Shown: positions 1 to 10,555, counted from the stretch's first letter. The stretch is DNA of 64,000 nt from Xenorhabdus bovienii SS-2004 (GCF_000027225.1 NC_013892.1:1550001-1614000), one strand, 5' to 3'. Program-made: numbers and translations. The notes: generated from the letters alone by a model not told the origin.

Positions 1-69
1 AATTACCTGTTCCCCCTGACCAACATGTTTAGTGAGATGATGAACTTCAAGAATACTTTCTACAGCCAT
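1..69 (-). CDS. ybbA: YbbA, ABC transporter ATPase (5' end only)
   Basis: Reverse-strand reading from an ATG at 69 gives 23 codons that run off the window edge. The peptide contains EVHHLTKHVGQGEQVI, which closely matches the N-terminus of E. coli YbbA, the ATPase of the YbbA-YbbP ABC transporter encoded next to tesA. No Walker motif lies within the fragment. The start codon sits inside the beginning of tesA, so the two divergent genes overlap by about 33 bp. The identification rests on this short match plus the conserved neighbour. Confidence 0.85.
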   Translation of the reverse strand, partial: MAVESILEVHHLTKHVGQGEQVI

Positions 70-672
70 GTATGTTTCCTTTTATTATTGGTGCTATGCA
101 GCGCCAGAGCAGCCGCAGCGGATACCCTGCTTATATTGGGTGATAGCCTTAGCGCCGGTTATCGCCTGCCTGTTGAGCAATCCTGGCCGACTCTCATGGC
201 AAAAGAATGGCATCAATCCGGCAATAAAACGGCTATTGTGAACGGCAGTATCAGCGGTAATACCACGGCACAGAGTCTTGAACGCCTGCCTGAATTGTTG
301 AAACAGCACAACCCTAAATGGGTTTTGGTTGAACTCGGCGGTAACGATGGTCTGCGTGGTTTTTCCGTTCAACAAATAGAACAAGATTTGCAAAAGATCA
401 TTACTTTGATTAAACAGGCAGATGCTCAGCCTTTATTAATGCAGATTCGTATTTCGCCAAATTATGGAAAACGCTACACCCAATCTTTCACTAAGATTTA
501 TCCTTCATTATCGGAGCGTAATCAGATCCCACTGTTACCCTTTTTCATGGAACACGTTGCTATCAAGCCGGAATGGATACAAGATGATGGCCTGCACCCC
601 AACCAATTCGCACAACCTTTTATTACCCATTGGATGTCTAACCAACTGTCAGCATACATCCCCTTTAAGTAA
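37..672 (+). CDS. tesA: TesA, multifunctional acyl-CoA thioesterase I / protease I / lysophospholipase L1
   Basis: Periplasmic SGNH-family hydrolase of 211 aa that cleaves acyl thioesters and lysophospholipids. A hydrophobic signal peptide ending in ARAAAA precedes block I, GDSLSAGY, with the nucleophile serine. Block III is GGND and block V is DGLHPN with the catalytic Asp and His. Length and sequence follow E. coli TesA throughout. The reading frame is open from an ATG at 25, but the ATG at 37 reproduces the E. coli start MMNF and is preferred. The first 33 bp overlap the divergent ybbA start. ybbO follows, as in E. coli. Confidence 0.95.
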   Translation: MMNFKNTFYSHVCFLLLLVLCSARAAAADTLLILGDSLSAGYRLPVEQSWPTLMAKEWHQSGNKTAIVNGSISGNTTAQSLERLPELLKQHNPKWVLVELGGNDGLRGFSVQQIEQDLQKIITLIKQADAQPLLMQIRISPNYGKRYTQSFTKIYPSLSERNQIPLLPFFMEHVAIKPEWIQDDGLHPNQFAQPFITHWMSNQLSAYIPFK

Positions 673-734
673 AAATATTTATTAATAGTAAATCATTTAT
701 TTCAATAAATTGATGTAAATAAGCAGGTAAAGTT

Positions 735-1511
735 ATGCAAAAAGCGGTTCTTATTACCGGATGCTCCAGCGGAATCGGGCTGGTCGCCGCCAAAATCCTT
801 CATCAACGTGGCTACCGAGTATTTGCCGCTTGTCGCAAATCCGCTGATTTAGCACATATGCGCGAATTGGGATTGGAACCCATAGAATTGGATTTGGATG
901 ATAAAGAAAGCGTCGAACGTGCCGCCGAGCAAGTCATTCAATTAACCCATGGACGTTTGTTCGGGTTGTTTAATAATGGAGGATTTGGCGTTTATGGCCC
1001 ACTAGAAAGCGTTTCCCGCGAACTAATGGAAAAACAGTTTTCAACTAATGTATTTGGTACTCATCAATTGACCTCCCTATTATTGCCCGCCATACGCGCT
1101 TATGGTAAAGGGAGGATTGTTCAGACCAGCTCCGTATTGGGATTAATCTCTACACCAGGCCGTGGGGCATACGCAGCCAGTAAATTCGCCCTTGAAGCAT
1201 GGTCAGATGCGTTGAGAATAGAACTGGCAGACACGGGAATTAAAGTCAGTCTGATAGAACCCGGCCCAATCACGACGCGTTTTACAGAAAATGTGAATCA
1301 AACACAGCGCGATCACCCTGTCGAAAATCCAGGTCTTGCAGACCGTTTCAGACTCACCCCCGAGGATGTGGTCACGAAATTGATTCACGCTCTGGAAGCT
1401 CCTAACCCTAAAATACGTTATCCGGTAACATTATTGTCCCATGCCATGACAATTCTCCGGCGTATATTACCCACGAGATTAATTGATAAAATCGTGAAGT
1501 GGCAAAGCTAA
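735..1511 (+). CDS. ybbO: YbbO-like short-chain dehydrogenase/reductase
   Basis: NAD(P)-dependent oxidoreductase of the classical SDR family, 258 aa. The Rossmann nucleotide-binding motif TGCSSGIG is near residues 8-15, an NNGGFG stretch near residue 80 corresponds to the usual NNAG, and the catalytic YxxxK is YAASK near residues 145-149, preceded by the serine in TSSVLG. AGGTAA lies upstream of the ATG. E. coli YbbO reduces aldehydes and hydroxysteroids; the substrate here is unknown. It follows tesA by 62 bp in the same direction, as in E. coli, and the pair may be co-transcribed. Confidence 0.88.
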   Translation: MQKAVLITGCSSGIGLVAAKILHQRGYRVFAACRKSADLAHMRELGLEPIELDLDDKESVERAAEQVIQLTHGRLFGLFNNGGFGVYGPLESVSRELMEKQFSTNVFGTHQLTSLLLPAIRAYGKGRIVQTSSVLGLISTPGRGAYAASKFALEAWSDALRIELADTGIKVSLIEPGPITTRFTENVNQTQRDHPVENPGLADRFRLTPEDVVTKLIHALEAPNPKIRYPVTLLSHAMTILRRILPTRLIDKIVKWQS

Positions 1512-1587
1512 TTAAGATTGAAAATCCTGCTGATTAACCTTATTTATTCATGTCATCGCCTTATAACGAACTGAAGAGAAACGTCCC

Positions 1588-2466
1588 ATGGAATCGATAA
1601 CGAACACGAATAGCCATACCGCACACATCATTCATATCAATGAATCTAATATTGCCTCAATGATTCAGCATTCACTCACTCAGCTTGTCGTGTTCTATTT
1701 CTGGTCTCCACAGAACCTGCATTGCCATGAATTGGAAGAAACCCTTGATAAGCTGGCGCATGAGTATGCCGGGCAATTTGCTCTGGCCAAAGTCGATTGT
1801 GACCAATTACCTAATGTCGCTGCGCAATTTGGTATACGTACTGCACCAACCGTGATTTTCGTACAAGAAGCCCGCCCTGTTCACGGTTTTGAGGGAATTC
1901 AGACAGACGAAACTATCAGAGAAATGTTTTCTCAATTTCTGACTCAACAGAAAAAATCACTGTTAGAGCAAGCCAATGAACGACTTGCAGAAGGGAAAAA
2001 TCAGGAAGCCTTGCCTTTACTGAAAGAAGCACACCAGGCCGAGCCAAAAGAGACTGAGATTACATTACTATTAGCTCAGGTATATATTTCGCTCAATCAC
2101 CTTGAAGACGCCCAAAACATCTTGGATACCCTCCCATTAGAAGAACAAGATCAACGCTATAATGATTTGCTGGCAATCCTTGAGTCACAGAAGCAGGCGG
2201 CAAATTCTCCTGAGATTCAACAACTCCAGCAAGCGTTAGAAATTCAGCCAGAAAATGCTGAACTTGCTGTTCAACTTGCCGCCAAACTGCACAATGTTGG
2301 TCGTAATGAAGAAGCACTGGAACTGCTATTCAGTTTTCTGAAAAAAGATCTTTCTGCCGCTGATGGTGCAGTGAAAAAAACGCTGATGGATATTATTTCC
2401 GCTCTCGAAACCGGAGATACACTAGCATCTCAATACCGTCGTCATGTATACTCTTTACTTTATTAA
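1588..2466 (+). CDS. cnoX: CnoX (YbbN), chaperedoxin
   Basis: A 292-aa cytoplasmic protein with an N-terminal thioredoxin fold (about residues 15-125) and a C-terminal TPR-like helical region (about 130-290) ending in [10 protein letters not shown], like E. coli CnoX. In E. coli the protein holds client proteins during hypochlorous stress and hands them to GroEL. The thioredoxin active site reads WSPQNLHC: the first cysteine of CXXC is missing and only the second remains, as in the SQHC of E. coli, so thiol reductase activity is not expected. The qmcA gene follows after 47 bp. Confidence 0.93.
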   Translation: MESITNTNSHTAHIIHINESNIASMIQHSLTQLVVFYFWSPQNLHCHELEETLDKLAHEYAGQFALAKVDCDQLPNVAAQFGIRTAPTVIFVQEARPVHGFEGIQTDETIREMFSQFLTQQKKSLLEQANERLAEGKNQEALPLLKEAHQAEPKETEITLLLAQVYISLNHLEDAQNILDTLPLEEQDQRYNDLLAILESQKQAANSPEIQQLQQALEIQPENAELAVQLAAKLHNVGRNEEALELLFSFLKKDLSAADGAVKKTLMDIISALETGDTLASQYRRHVYSLLY

Positions 2467-2513
2467 TTAAGTAATACTTATATATTCCATAATTAGCTAA
2501 TAAAGGAATTGTT

Positions 2514-3443
2514 ATGGATTTACTCTCTTTCGGTACTGTACCCATTCTTATCATTATTGCAGTTGTCATCGTCTTTACTTGTGTGAAGACCGTTCCACAG
2601 GGCTATCAGTGGACGGTAGAACGCTTCGGGCGCTATACCCGCACACTGACGCCGGGGCTGCATATCATCATGCCATTTGTTGATCGTATCGGCCGTAGAA
2701 TCAATGTGATGGAACAGGTTCTGGATATCCCGTCACAGGAAGTAATTTCCCGTGACAACGCCAACGTCACCATTGATGCCGTCTGCTTTATTCAGGTTGT
2801 CGATCCCGTGCGGGCGGCCTATGAAGTCAGCAATCTTGAACTGGCCATCATTAATCTGACCATGACTAACTTCCGTACTGTGCTGGGAGCAATGGAACTG
2901 GACGAAATGCTGTCTCAGCGCGATTTAATCAACAGCCGCCTGCTGACTATAGTTGATGAAGCCACTAACCCATGGGGTGTGAAGATCACCCGTATTGAGA
3001 TCCGCGATGTACGTCCACCGAAAGAGTTGGTCTCTGCGATGAACGCTCAGATGAAAGCCGAGCGTACCAAACGTGCAGATATCCTTGAAGCGGAAGGTAT
3101 TCGTCAGGCCGCCATTCTGAAAGCGGAAGGCGAAAAACAGTCACAGATCCTGAAAGCGGAAGGTGAGCGTCAATCTGCGTTCCTGCAAGCTGAAGCCCGT
3201 GAACGTGCCGCAGAAGCAGAAGCGCGGGCAACAAAAATGGTATCTGACGCCATCTCTGACGGTAATATTCAGGCAATTAACTACTTCGTCGCCCAGAAAT
3301 ATACCGATGCCCTTACCCGTATTGGAGCAGCCGATAACAGTAAAGTCATCATGATGCCGCTGGAAGCCAGCAACTTGATGGGCGCTATCGGTGGTATTGC
3401 GGAATTGATTGGCGAAAGCAAGAAGAGCAAACAGGATAAATAG
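2514..3443 (+). CDS. qmcA: QmcA, SPFH/band-7 membrane protein
   Basis: Inner-membrane SPFH-domain (stomatin/prohibitin-like) protein of 309 aa. One N-terminal membrane segment (about residues 5-25) is followed by the band-7 domain (about 28-190) and an Ala/Glu-rich coiled coil (about 185-240) with the repeated LKAEGE unit. E. coli QmcA is a quality-control factor that can compensate for loss of FtsH and HtpX. Only 2 bp separate its stop from ybbJ, so the pair is surely an operon; SPFH proteins are commonly paired with NfeD-type partners. Confidence 0.93.
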   Translation: MDLLSFGTVPILIIIAVVIVFTCVKTVPQGYQWTVERFGRYTRTLTPGLHIIMPFVDRIGRRINVMEQVLDIPSQEVISRDNANVTIDAVCFIQVVDPVRAAYEVSNLELAIINLTMTNFRTVLGAMELDEMLSQRDLINSRLLTIVDEATNPWGVKITRIEIRDVRPPKELVSAMNAQMKAERTKRADILEAEGIRQAAILKAEGEKQSQILKAEGERQSAFLQAEARERAAEAEARATKMVSDAISDGNIQAINYFVAQKYTDALTRIGAADNSKVIMMPLEASNLMGAIGGIAELIGESKKSKQDK

Positions 3444-3445
3444 CC

Positions 3446-3907
3446 ATGATTGAACAGATTGCCACTCTACCCGTCTGGTTCTGGCTCTGTTTTGGTGGCC
3501 TGTTGCTGATTGCAGAATTGCTGGGAACGGGGGGATATCTCCTGTGGACAGGAACAGCGGCCGTCGTTGTCGCCTTGATCACATGGGTTTTCCCGGAGAT
3601 GAGCTGGGAACTGCAAGGCATTCTGTTTGCTGTTCTGACATTGCTGTCTGCCATTGCGTGGCGTAGCTGGCTACGCTATCGTCCACGCAAAAATAACGAT
3701 GAGACACTCAATCAAAAAAACCAGCAGTTAATTGGGCTTCATGCCCGCTTAACCAGCGCGACCGAAAACGGCTATGGCCGGGTCAAACTAGCCGATGGCA
3801 GTTGGCGTGTTCACTGTGACAGAGAACTTCCAGCTAATACGGAAGTTGAAGTGATCGCCGTTGACGGGATCACGTTGAAAGTGAAACCCGTCGCAAATCA
3901 ACCGTGA
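3446..3907 (+). CDS. ybbJ: YbbJ, NfeD-like partner of QmcA
   Basis: A 153-aa membrane protein with two or three hydrophobic segments in the first 75 residues and a soluble C-terminal OB-fold domain (about 85-150) rich in beta-prone residues, ending in [13 protein letters not shown]. This is the short NfeD (NfeD1b) architecture that pairs with SPFH proteins. It starts 2 bp after the qmcA stop. Its last 10 bp overlap the convergent end of cueR, which leaves no room for a separate terminator. Confidence 0.88.
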   Translation: MIEQIATLPVWFWLCFGGLLLIAELLGTGGYLLWTGTAAVVVALITWVFPEMSWELQGILFAVLTLLSAIAWRSWLRYRPRKNNDETLNQKNQQLIGLHARLTSATENGYGRVKLADGSWRVHCDRELPANTEVEVIAVDGITLKVKPVANQP

Positions 3908-4302
3908 TGCGTACAACAGCTGGATAATTGCTCAATGATGGGGCAATCTGCCCCATCATCTCCCGGACATTCCGCCGCCAGTGCCAGCAATTTTTCCCTT
4001 ATTTTCTGCAATTTCACCATAGTGTTTTCTATTTCAGCCACTTTTTGCAGGGTTGCTGTTTTCACATCTGCACTATGGCGACGAGGATTGTGAAACAACC
4101 GTAATAGCTCACGACATTCTTCAAGCGTAAACCCCACTTCTTTCGCCTGACGCAACAGGGTCAGTTCATCAATATGCTTATGCTGGTAATAACGATAGCC
4201 ATTATCTCCGCGATCCGGCGCAGTGATCAGATCTTTTTCTTCATAAAACCGGATAGCTTTGCTGGTTAAACCGGTCTTTTGAGCAATTTCGCTGATATTC
4301 AT
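3898..4302 (-). CDS. cueR: CueR, MerR-family copper-responsive activator
   Basis: MerR-type regulator of 134 aa. The N-terminal winged helix contains [18 protein letters not shown], followed by a dimerisation helix and the metal loop. Cys112 and Cys120 sit at the same positions as the Cu(I) ligands of E. coli CueR, in [10 protein letters not shown], and the C-terminus carries the typical CCTHHG tail. In E. coli CueR untwists the copA and cueO promoters when it binds Cu+ or Ag+. It is divergent from copA, with the operator between them. The reading frame starts at the MNISEIA methionine expected for the family. Confidence 0.95.
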   Translation of the reverse strand: MNISEIAQKTGLTSKAIRFYEEKDLITAPDRGDNGYRYYQHKHIDELTLLRQAKEVGFTLEECRELLRLFHNPRRHSADVKTATLQKVAEIENTMVKLQKIREKLLALAAECPGDDGADCPIIEQLSSCCTHHG

Positions 4303-4311
4303 AATTTCCCC

Positions 4312-4342
4312 TTGACCCTCCCCTTGCAGGAAGGTTTAGCCT
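4312..4342 (+). promoter_or_regulatory. CueR-controlled copA promoter
   Basis: A -35 element TTGACC (4312-4317) is separated by 19 bp from TAGCCT (4337-4342). The over-long spacer carries the imperfect dyad CCTCCCCTTGCAGGAAGG. The spacing, dyad and hexamers nearly match the E. coli copA promoter, so CueR activation of copA can be predicted with confidence. Confidence 0.88.
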
Positions 4343-4450
4343 TGATGATATGGCCGCTATTTTTCTTGAGTTATCAATATCACTATCTTTGTATCACGGT
4401 AAATAGATAAAGCTAAGTATATCACTCCGTATCAGGAAGGAGATTTTGTT

Positions 4451-7198
4451 ATGTCCACAACAACTATTCTTACACTTCAGGGGTTAACCTGTATGCACTG
4501 TGTCGGCAGTGTCAAAAAAGCATTGGAAAATGTATCCGGTGTTGAACAGACTGATGTTACCCTTGATTATGCCAAAGTTATCGGAAATGTATCCTCCACA
4601 GTTTTAATTACCGCGATTACCGATGCCGGTTATGAAGCCGTCGTCGCCACTCAGCCCGATATTGAGTTACAACTTTCAGGCTTAAGTTGTATGAAATGTG
4701 CCGGCAAAACCCAAAAAGCGCTGGAGTCGGTAGAAGGGGTTATTGCGGCCAAAGTCGATACTCAGACTGCGAAAATTTACGGCAAAGTAGAGAGCAACGC
4801 TTTAATTAAGGCCGTCGAACAAGCCGGATATCACGCCGAGTTGGCGGCAGGTACACGCTTCCCAAAAACTGAGCCGCTGACAATATCTGCCCCACAAACA
4901 CCGGAGTTTTTGGCAGCGGCAGAAAACGCAACTCCGGTCAGAAATCCCGAAAATACAGTGAGTCATGATACTCCCGATAACGACAATGACAGTATTCAGC
5001 TTCTGCTGGATGGCATGACCTGTGCAAGTTGTGTCAGTAAGGTACAGAAAGCGCTGCAATCCGTCGATGGGGTGGAAAATGCCAGAGTGAACCTTGCAGA
5101 AAGAAGTGCATTAGTCACTGGTGCGGTATCCCCTAATGCGTTAGTTGACGCAGTCATCAAGGCAGGTTACGGCGCGGAAGTGATTCAGGATGAAACCGAA
5201 CGTCGCGAGCGTCAGCAGCAAGTTGCACAGGCCAATATGCGCCGTTTCCGCTGGCAATCAGCTTTTGCCTTGGCCGTCGGGGTTCCGGTCATGGTTTGGG
5301 GTATGTTGGGTGACAATATGGTGCTCACTCCCTCAAATCACGCTATTTGGCTGACGATTGGTTTGGTCACACTGGCTGTCATGGTGTTTGCAGGCGGCCA
5401 TTTTTATCGCAATGCGTGGCAAAGTCTGAAAAATGGCAGTGCAACCATGGATACGCTGGTCGCTCTGGGTACAGGCGTCGCCTGGCTCTATTCTATCAGC
5501 GTCAATTTATGGCCGGAGATTTTTCCATCTCAAGCCCGTCACCTTTATTATGAAGCCAGCGCGATGATTATCGGTTTAATCAACCTCGGCCATGCTCTGG
5601 AACAACGCGCCCGTCAACGCTCTTCCAAGGCACTTGAACGATTGCTGGATTTAACCCCTCCGACTGCACGGGTGATCACCGAAAAAGGTGAAAAAACGCT
5701 GCCATTGGCGGATGTGAAACCCAACATGATACTGCGTCTGACCACCGGTGATCGCGTACCTGTCGATGGTGAAATTATTCAGGGCACCGTCTGGCTGGAT
5801 GAAGCTATGCTGACAGGCGAACCGATCCCCCAACAGAAATCAACCGGCGATGGCATTCATGCAGGCACAGTCGTTCAGGATGGGACGGTGTTGTTCAGAG
5901 CTGCTGCGGTTGGCAGCCAGACGACACTAGCCCGGATCATCAAACTAGTGCGCCAGGCACAGAGCAGTAAACCGGAAATCGGCCAATTAGCAGATAAAAT
6001 ATCATCAATATTTGTTCCCGTCGTCATTGCCATCGCACTGGTCGCTGGCGCTATCTGGTATTTCATCGGCCCTGCTCCACAACTCATGTACTCGCTGGTC
6101 ATCATCACTACCGTCCTGATTATCGCCTGTCCCTGCGCCCTTGGATTGGCGACACCAATGTCCATTATTTCTGGTGTGGGACGAGCGGCAGAGTTAGGAG
6201 TGCTGGTGCGTGATGCCGATGCCCTGCAACAAGCCAGTCAACTGGACACCCTTGTTTTCGACAAAACGGGTACTTTGACAGAAGGCATGCCACAAGTTAC
6301 TGAAATAAGTACTTTTAACGGATTCACCGAAGAACAGGTATTGTTATGGGCTGGCGCGTTGGAGAGTGGCTCAAATCATCCTCTGGCAAAGGCTATTGCG
6401 CTGAAAGTGGCAGGGCAGAAATTGCCAGAAGTACAGCAATTCCGCACATTAGCCGGATTGGGAATACGTGGGGTGGTTGGAGACACAACACTGCTACTGG
6501 GGAATCAGAGTTTGCTTGAGCAAAATCAGATTGAAACTGCGGAATTAAAAACCTTGATGGCGACACAGGCAGAAAAAGGCATAACTCCCGTCATCTTGGC
6601 GGCTGATGGCAAAATCGCTGCCCTGTTTTCCATTCGTGATCCTCTGCGTCAAGATACCCTTTCTGCCCTACAACGCTTGCATCATCAAGGTTATCGTTTA
6701 GTCATGCTGACGGGAGATAATCCGGTAACAGCCAATGCTATCGCTAAAGAAGCAGGGATTGATCAGGTGATTGCCGGTGTGTTACCTGATGGTAAAGCGG
6801 CAGCCATTCAAACACTACAATCTGAAGGCCGGAAAGTCGCCATGATCGGTGATGGTATCAATGACGCACCTGCGCTGGCACAGGCAGATGTAAGCATCGC
6901 AATGGGAGGTGGCAGTGATATCGCCATTGAAACGGCGGCAATTACCCTGATGCGCCATAGCCTCAACGGTGTTGCTGATGCTGTTGCGCTTTCCAGAGGA
7001 ACATTGCGCAATATGAAGCAGAACCTGTTTGGCGCATTTGTCTACAATACATTAGGCATCCCAATTGCGGCAGGTGTCCTGTATCCCTTCACAGGAACCT
7101 TGCTAAATCCTGTAGTTGCAGGGGCAGCAATGGCGTTGTCTTCAATTACAGTCGTCAGTAACGCTAATCGGTTATTGCGCTTTAAACCCAAGCATTGA
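4451..7198 (+). CDS. copA: CopA, Cu(+)-exporting P1B-type ATPase with three HMA domains
   Basis: A 915-aa inner-membrane ATPase that pumps Cu+ to the periplasm. Three N-terminal metal-binding domains carry CMHC (14-17), CMKC (80-83) and CASC (191-194). Membrane helices follow, with the transport motif CPC at 560-562, the actuator TGEP, the phosphorylated aspartate D604 in DKTGTLTEG, and the hinge GDGIND. E. coli CopA has 834 aa and two such domains, so one extra domain and a linker of about 70 residues are present. A strong RBS (AGGAAGGAG) precedes the ATG. The gene is divergent from cueR and under its operator. Confidence 0.96.
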   Translation: MSTTTILTLQGLTCMHCVGSVKKALENVSGVEQTDVTLDYAKVIGNVSSTVLITAITDAGYEAVVATQPDIELQLSGLSCMKCAGKTQKALESVEGVIAAKVDTQTAKIYGKVESNALIKAVEQAGYHAELAAGTRFPKTEPLTISAPQTPEFLAAAENATPVRNPENTVSHDTPDNDNDSIQLLLDGMTCASCVSKVQKALQSVDGVENARVNLAERSALVTGAVSPNALVDAVIKAGYGAEVIQDETERRERQQQVAQANMRRFRWQSAFALAVGVPVMVWGMLGDNMVLTPSNHAIWLTIGLVTLAVMVFAGGHFYRNAWQSLKNGSATMDTLVALGTGVAWLYSISVNLWPEIFPSQARHLYYEASAMIIGLINLGHALEQRARQRSSKALERLLDLTPPTARVITEKGEKTLPLADVKPNMILRLTTGDRVPVDGEIIQGTVWLDEAMLTGEPIPQQKSTGDGIHAGTVVQDGTVLFRAAAVGSQTTLARIIKLVRQAQSSKPEIGQLADKISSIFVPVVIAIALVAGAIWYFIGPAPQLMYSLVIITTVLIIACPCALGLATPMSIISGVGRAAELGVLVRDADALQQASQLDTLVFDKTGTLTEGMPQVTEISTFNGFTEEQVLLWAGALESGSNHPLAKAIALKVAGQKLPEVQQFRTLAGLGIRGVVGDTTLLLGNQSLLEQNQIETAELKTLMATQAEKGITPVILAADGKIAALFSIRDPLRQDTLSALQRLHHQGYRLVMLTGDNPVTANAIAKEAGIDQVIAGVLPDGKAAAIQTLQSEGRKVAMIGDGINDAPALAQADVSIAMGGGSDIAIETAAITLMRHSLNGVADAVALSRGTLRNMKQNLFGAFVYNTLGIPIAAGVLYPFTGTLLNPVVAGAAMALSSITVVSNANRLLRFKPKH

Positions 7199-7238
7199 AT
7201 TTCAGAATAAAGTCGACAAAAACTTATTATTCAGCCCA

Positions 7239-7272
7239 CGAAAAGCTAAACAGAACAGAGTTTAGCTTTTCG
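7239..7272 (+). terminator. Hairpin after copA
   Basis: A perfect 13-bp inverted repeat, CGAAAAGCTAAAC and its complement, is separated by 8 nt. It lies 40 bp after the copA stop. No long T-run follows, so efficient intrinsic termination is uncertain. Confidence 0.6.
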
Positions 7273-7352
7273 TCTATAACAATCTTCCCACTTTCTTGTT
7301 AATCTTTAACACGTTAGCATATCGATGAGTGCCAACTATTGGAGTCTGTAAC

Positions 7353-8165
7353 ATGGGGAAATTGATGACATATCTCAACAATGTATTAAGACTGAATTCC
7401 CAACGGCATTACCCCTATCCTGCTTTTGACATCACCCTGCCAAAAAATAGGCATTTGCACATTGTGGGTAGCATTCACATGGGCACAGAAAACATGTTTC
7501 CACTTTCTGAGATACTACTGGAGCAACTGGAACAGTGTGATGCCCTCATCGTTGAAGCGGACATCACGCAACCCGGATCTCCCTTCAAAGAAAAATTTCC
7601 AGAACAAGTTGCGCTGTCACTACGTTTATCACCTGAACATTTTGACCGTTTAACGCATTACTGCCATGAGATTCAGTATCCTCTAAGATCACTGGATGCA
7701 TTACCCTCATGGCAAGTCGCTTTGATATTGCAGGCAGCTCAAGCTCAATATTTGGGATTGCGCCCTCAATATGGCATTGACTGTCAATTGTTGGATAGCG
7801 CAAAAGCCATCGATAAGGTCATTATTGAGTTGGAAGGGACGGATACTCAGGTTAACTTACTCTCCAACCTGCCAAATGGGGGTATTTCACTGTTAGAAGA
7901 TACACTTACCCATTGGAATACCAATGCGCGTGCTTTACAGACGATGATTAGCTGGTGGATGAATTATAAACCTGCGCAGCAAAACCAAGCATTACCGCAG
8001 ACCTTCTGCGAAGAGCTCCATCAGACATTGATGGCCGAGCGCAACCATCAGTGGAATGAACAATTACACGCTTTACCCGCAGGCAAATATTTAGTTGCTG
8101 TAGGAGCTCTGCATCTTCATGGTGAAAACAATCTGCTACAGATGATGGAAAGAATACAAGGATAA
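7353..8165 (+). CDS. ybaP: YbaP, TraB/GumN family protein
   Basis: A protein of about 270 aa in the TraB/GumN (Tiki-like) family, close to E. coli YbaP over its whole length. The two family signatures are [11 protein letters not shown] near the N-terminus and [11 protein letters not shown] near the C-terminus, with an EADI motif between them. These conserved His/Glu residues resemble a metal-dependent peptidase site, but no function is proven for YbaP. The frame is open from a GTG at 7329. The ATG at 7353 is preferred because GGAG lies 8 nt upstream; an ATG at 7365 is also possible. ybaK follows in the same direction. Confidence 0.85.
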   Translation: MGKLMTYLNNVLRLNSQRHYPYPAFDITLPKNRHLHIVGSIHMGTENMFPLSEILLEQLEQCDALIVEADITQPGSPFKEKFPEQVALSLRLSPEHFDRLTHYCHEIQYPLRSLDALPSWQVALILQAAQAQYLGLRPQYGIDCQLLDSAKAIDKVIIELEGTDTQVNLLSNLPNGGISLLEDTLTHWNTNARALQTMISWWMNYKPAQQNQALPQTFCEELHQTLMAERNHQWNEQLHALPAGKYLVAVGALHLHGENNLLQMMERIQG

Positions 8166-8217
8166 AAACTATCCTTACTCGTCTCATTTTTACAGAGAAA
8201 TTTTACAGGAAAATAGG

Positions 8218-8694
8218 ATGACACCCGCCGTTATTTTACTGGAAAAACATAAAATTCACTTCAAACTTCACCCTTATGAACATGATACGAATGAACATAG
8301 TTTCGGTGATGAAGTGGTTAAAAAACTCGGTTTGGATGCCAAACAGGTTTTTAAAACACTCTTGGTTTCATTGAATGGCGATCCCAAAAATCTTGCTGTC
8401 GCAGTTACGCCGGTTGCAGGACAGTTGGATTTGAAAAAAGTCGCCAAAGTCTTCAAGGCTAAGAAAGCAGAGATGGCAGATCCCCAGATGGCACAAAAGG
8501 TGACTGGCTATCTGGTAGGCGGCATTAGCCCACTAGGGCAAAAAAAACGTTTGCCCACTGTTATCGATAGTCAGGCTCAAATCTTGCCAACCCTATTTAT
8601 TTCTGGAGGCAAGCGAGGATTGGATATTGAATTGGTGCCAGCCGATTTATGCCAACTACTTAATTGTTCCTTTGCCGATATTGCTAAAGTCTGA
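8218..8694 (+). CDS. ybaK: YbaK, Cys-tRNA(Pro)/Cys-tRNA(Cys) deacylase
   Basis: Trans-editing factor of 158 aa (E. coli 159) that hydrolyses cysteine mischarged on tRNA(Pro). The single YbaK/ProX domain spans the protein, with the conserved KTLLVSLNG strand, the substrate-binding lysine region near residues 45-48, and the C-terminal [13 protein letters not shown] motif. AGGAAAATAGG stands before the ATG. It lies 52 bp after ybaP on the same strand and ends at a bidirectional terminator shared with ushA. Confidence 0.93.
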   Translation: MTPAVILLEKHKIHFKLHPYEHDTNEHSFGDEVVKKLGLDAKQVFKTLLVSLNGDPKNLAVAVTPVAGQLDLKKVAKVFKAKKAEMADPQMAQKVTGYLVGGISPLGQKKRLPTVIDSQAQILPTLFISGGKRGLDIELVPADLCQLLNCSFADIAKV

Positions 8695-8823
8695 AAATAA
8701 ATTGCAATTACCAATAAAAGGAGAAAGCAATTCATTAATAACTATGATTTTTAATAATTATATTATTATTTAGTTTCAACCATTCCTATTTTAGATAATT
8801 TAAAATCACTCAGCATAATAAGT

Positions 8824-8854
8824 AAAGACCACCTATCTTACAGGTGGTCTTTTT
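8824..8854. terminator. Bidirectional terminator between ybaK and ushA
   Basis: A 9-bp perfect stem, AGACCACCT with AGGTGGTCT and a 7-nt loop, is flanked by an A-run on the left and a T-run on the right. It serves the convergent genes ybaK (+) and ushA (-). Confidence 0.9.
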
Positions 8855-8896
8855 ATACAGATAACTAACGACTTTCCTATCAACGACTACCACTGA

Positions 8897-10555
8897 TCAC
8901 TTATGAACAATTTCACCTTTCGGCTCATAATCAGTAGCTTTCAACGGAGAGTGCTTCTCGATATAGCCTTTCAACACTTCAGCATCAACGAAACCGGTAT
9001 CCACGTACCCAGGTAAGTTATCGACACGTGGATAACCATCACCTCCGATAGCGTTAAAGTTCAGTGTAGCCATACGATAAGTTTTATTAAGATCCAACGG
9101 CTTGCCACCAATTTTCACATCACGGATCTTTTTGCCATCAACCACAAAACTGACATTATAAAACTGCCCGTAAGCACCTGAATCCGTCTCCATATTTGCC
9201 GCAGCCGTCAAATATGGCAAGACTTCGCGACCTTTGAAATCCACATAAACCAGTTGGTTGGCAAATGGATGAACTTTCAGGACATCTTTGTAAGTAATAT
9301 CCCCTGCTTCGATAGAATCACGAATCCCTCCCCCACTCATCACGGCAAAATCAGCATTTGTCCGTTCCATCTGAGCTGCCAGTACAAGATGCGCCATATT
9401 GGTCTGGATGAAACGCACTTTACTGCGATCACCTTCTAATTTTCCATCTACCACGCCCACCTGAACATTTAATTTCCGGCTGCCTTTATCCTGATATGGT
9501 GTCAACAGCTTCAGCATTGCAGGATTCTCAGTAATTTGATGAGTGTAATAAGCTCTCCCTGTGCTGCCGTCTTCGTTTTTTACTTTTTTCTGTAAGTTGA
9601 TGGGGATCAATTGATAATGAACCAATTTGAATTCACCGTTACGAAATTGGAAATCAGCACGGCCGACATATTTGCCCCATTCATGTGCCTGCACAATCCA
9701 TGTTCCATTCTGGCGATCTGGTGAGCAAGGTGTTCCCGGTACATAATCCATTTGTTTGTAGTTTTTATTCTCTGCTGACATACAGACCGGATCTTGTGAA
9801 TGCCCCCCCACAATCATATTTAAATAACCCGCAGGCAAACTGCGCGCCATTTCAACATCCCCCGCAGCATTGCTGCCATGATGCCCATCGTTATAGTGCC
9901 CCATATGGGTTGCGGCAATGATCACATCCGGTTTTTCATTCTTTTTCAGCTCATCAATAACTTTTTTCGCTTCTTCCGCCGGTACTCGGAATTCAACATC
10001 AGGGAAGTTGGCTGGGTTTCCTACCTTTGCCGTATCATCGGTTGTCAAACCAATAACCGCAATTTTCACGCCTTGATTATCAAACATCACATACGGCTTA
10101 AATAAACGCTTGCCAGTACTGGTTTGATAAATGTTAGCAGACAGAAATGGGAAATTGGCCCATTTTTCCTGCTGATGCAACACGTTTAAAGGTTTATCAA
10201 ACTCATGATTCCCCAGCGCCATTGCATCATAACCCACCAAATTCATTCCCTTAAAATCTGGCTCAGCATCCTGCATATCCGATTCGGGAACACCAGTATT
10301 GATGTCCCCCCCGGATAACAGCAACACACTGCCTCCTTTCTTGGCAACTTCCTGACGGATAGAATCTACCATCGTTTTCTGAGCTGCCAGACCATACTCG
10401 CCATGATCGTTCTGCCAAAAGTGGCCATGATGATCGTTAGTATGCAGAATTGTAATATCGTAAGTTTTATTCTTTTCCCAAGCAGCTGCACTTATCGGCA
10501 ACAATGACAAAGAAACGACAAGGGCACATGCTGATGTTTTGAACGAAAATTTCAT
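8897..10555 (-). CDS. ushA: UshA, periplasmic UDP-sugar hydrolase / 5'-nucleotidase
   Basis: Secreted bifunctional enzyme, 552 aa (E. coli 550), that hydrolyses UDP-sugars and 5'-nucleotides so that nucleosides can be taken up. A signal peptide ends at SAAAW. The metallophosphatase domain carries the metal ligands in TNDHHGHFW, GGDINTG, GNHEFD, ATHMGHY and GGHSQDP. The C-terminal substrate-binding domain has GGGIRDSIEAGD and NFNAIGGDGYPR. Two in-frame ATGs exist; the one at 10555 has GGAG six bases upstream and matches the family start, so it is preferred over 10567. The neighbouring fsr is divergent. Confidence 0.95.
   Translation of the reverse strand: MKFSFKTSACALVVSLSLLPISAAAWEKNKTYDITILHTNDHHGHFWQNDHGEYGLAAQKTMVDSIRQEVAKKGGSVLLLSGGDINTGVPESDMQDAEPDFKGMNLVGYDAMALGNHEFDKPLNVLHQQEKWANFPFLSANIYQTSTGKRLFKPYVMFDNQGVKIAVIGLTTDDTAKVGNPANFPDVEFRVPAEEAKKVIDELKKNEKPDVIIAATHMGHYNDGHHGSNAAGDVEMARSLPAGYLNMIVGGHSQDPVCMSAENKNYKQMDYVPGTPCSPDRQNGTWIVQAHEWGKYVGRADFQFRNGEFKLVHYQLIPINLQKKVKNEDGSTGRAYYTHQITENPAMLKLLTPYQDKGSRKLNVQVGVVDGKLEGDRSKVRFIQTNMAHLVLAAQMERTNADFAVMSGGGIRDSIEAGDITYKDVLKVHPFANQLVYVDFKGREVLPYLTAAANMETDSGAYGQFYNVSFVVDGKKIRDVKIGGKPLDLNKTYRMATLNFNAIGGDGYPRVDNLPGYVDTGFVDAEVLKGYIEKHSPLKATDYEPKGEIVHK

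Noticed and set aside
8695..8823. Small gene between ybaK and ushA
   Set aside because: Only an AT-rich spacer leading into the bidirectional terminator; no start with RBS and no conserved peptide.
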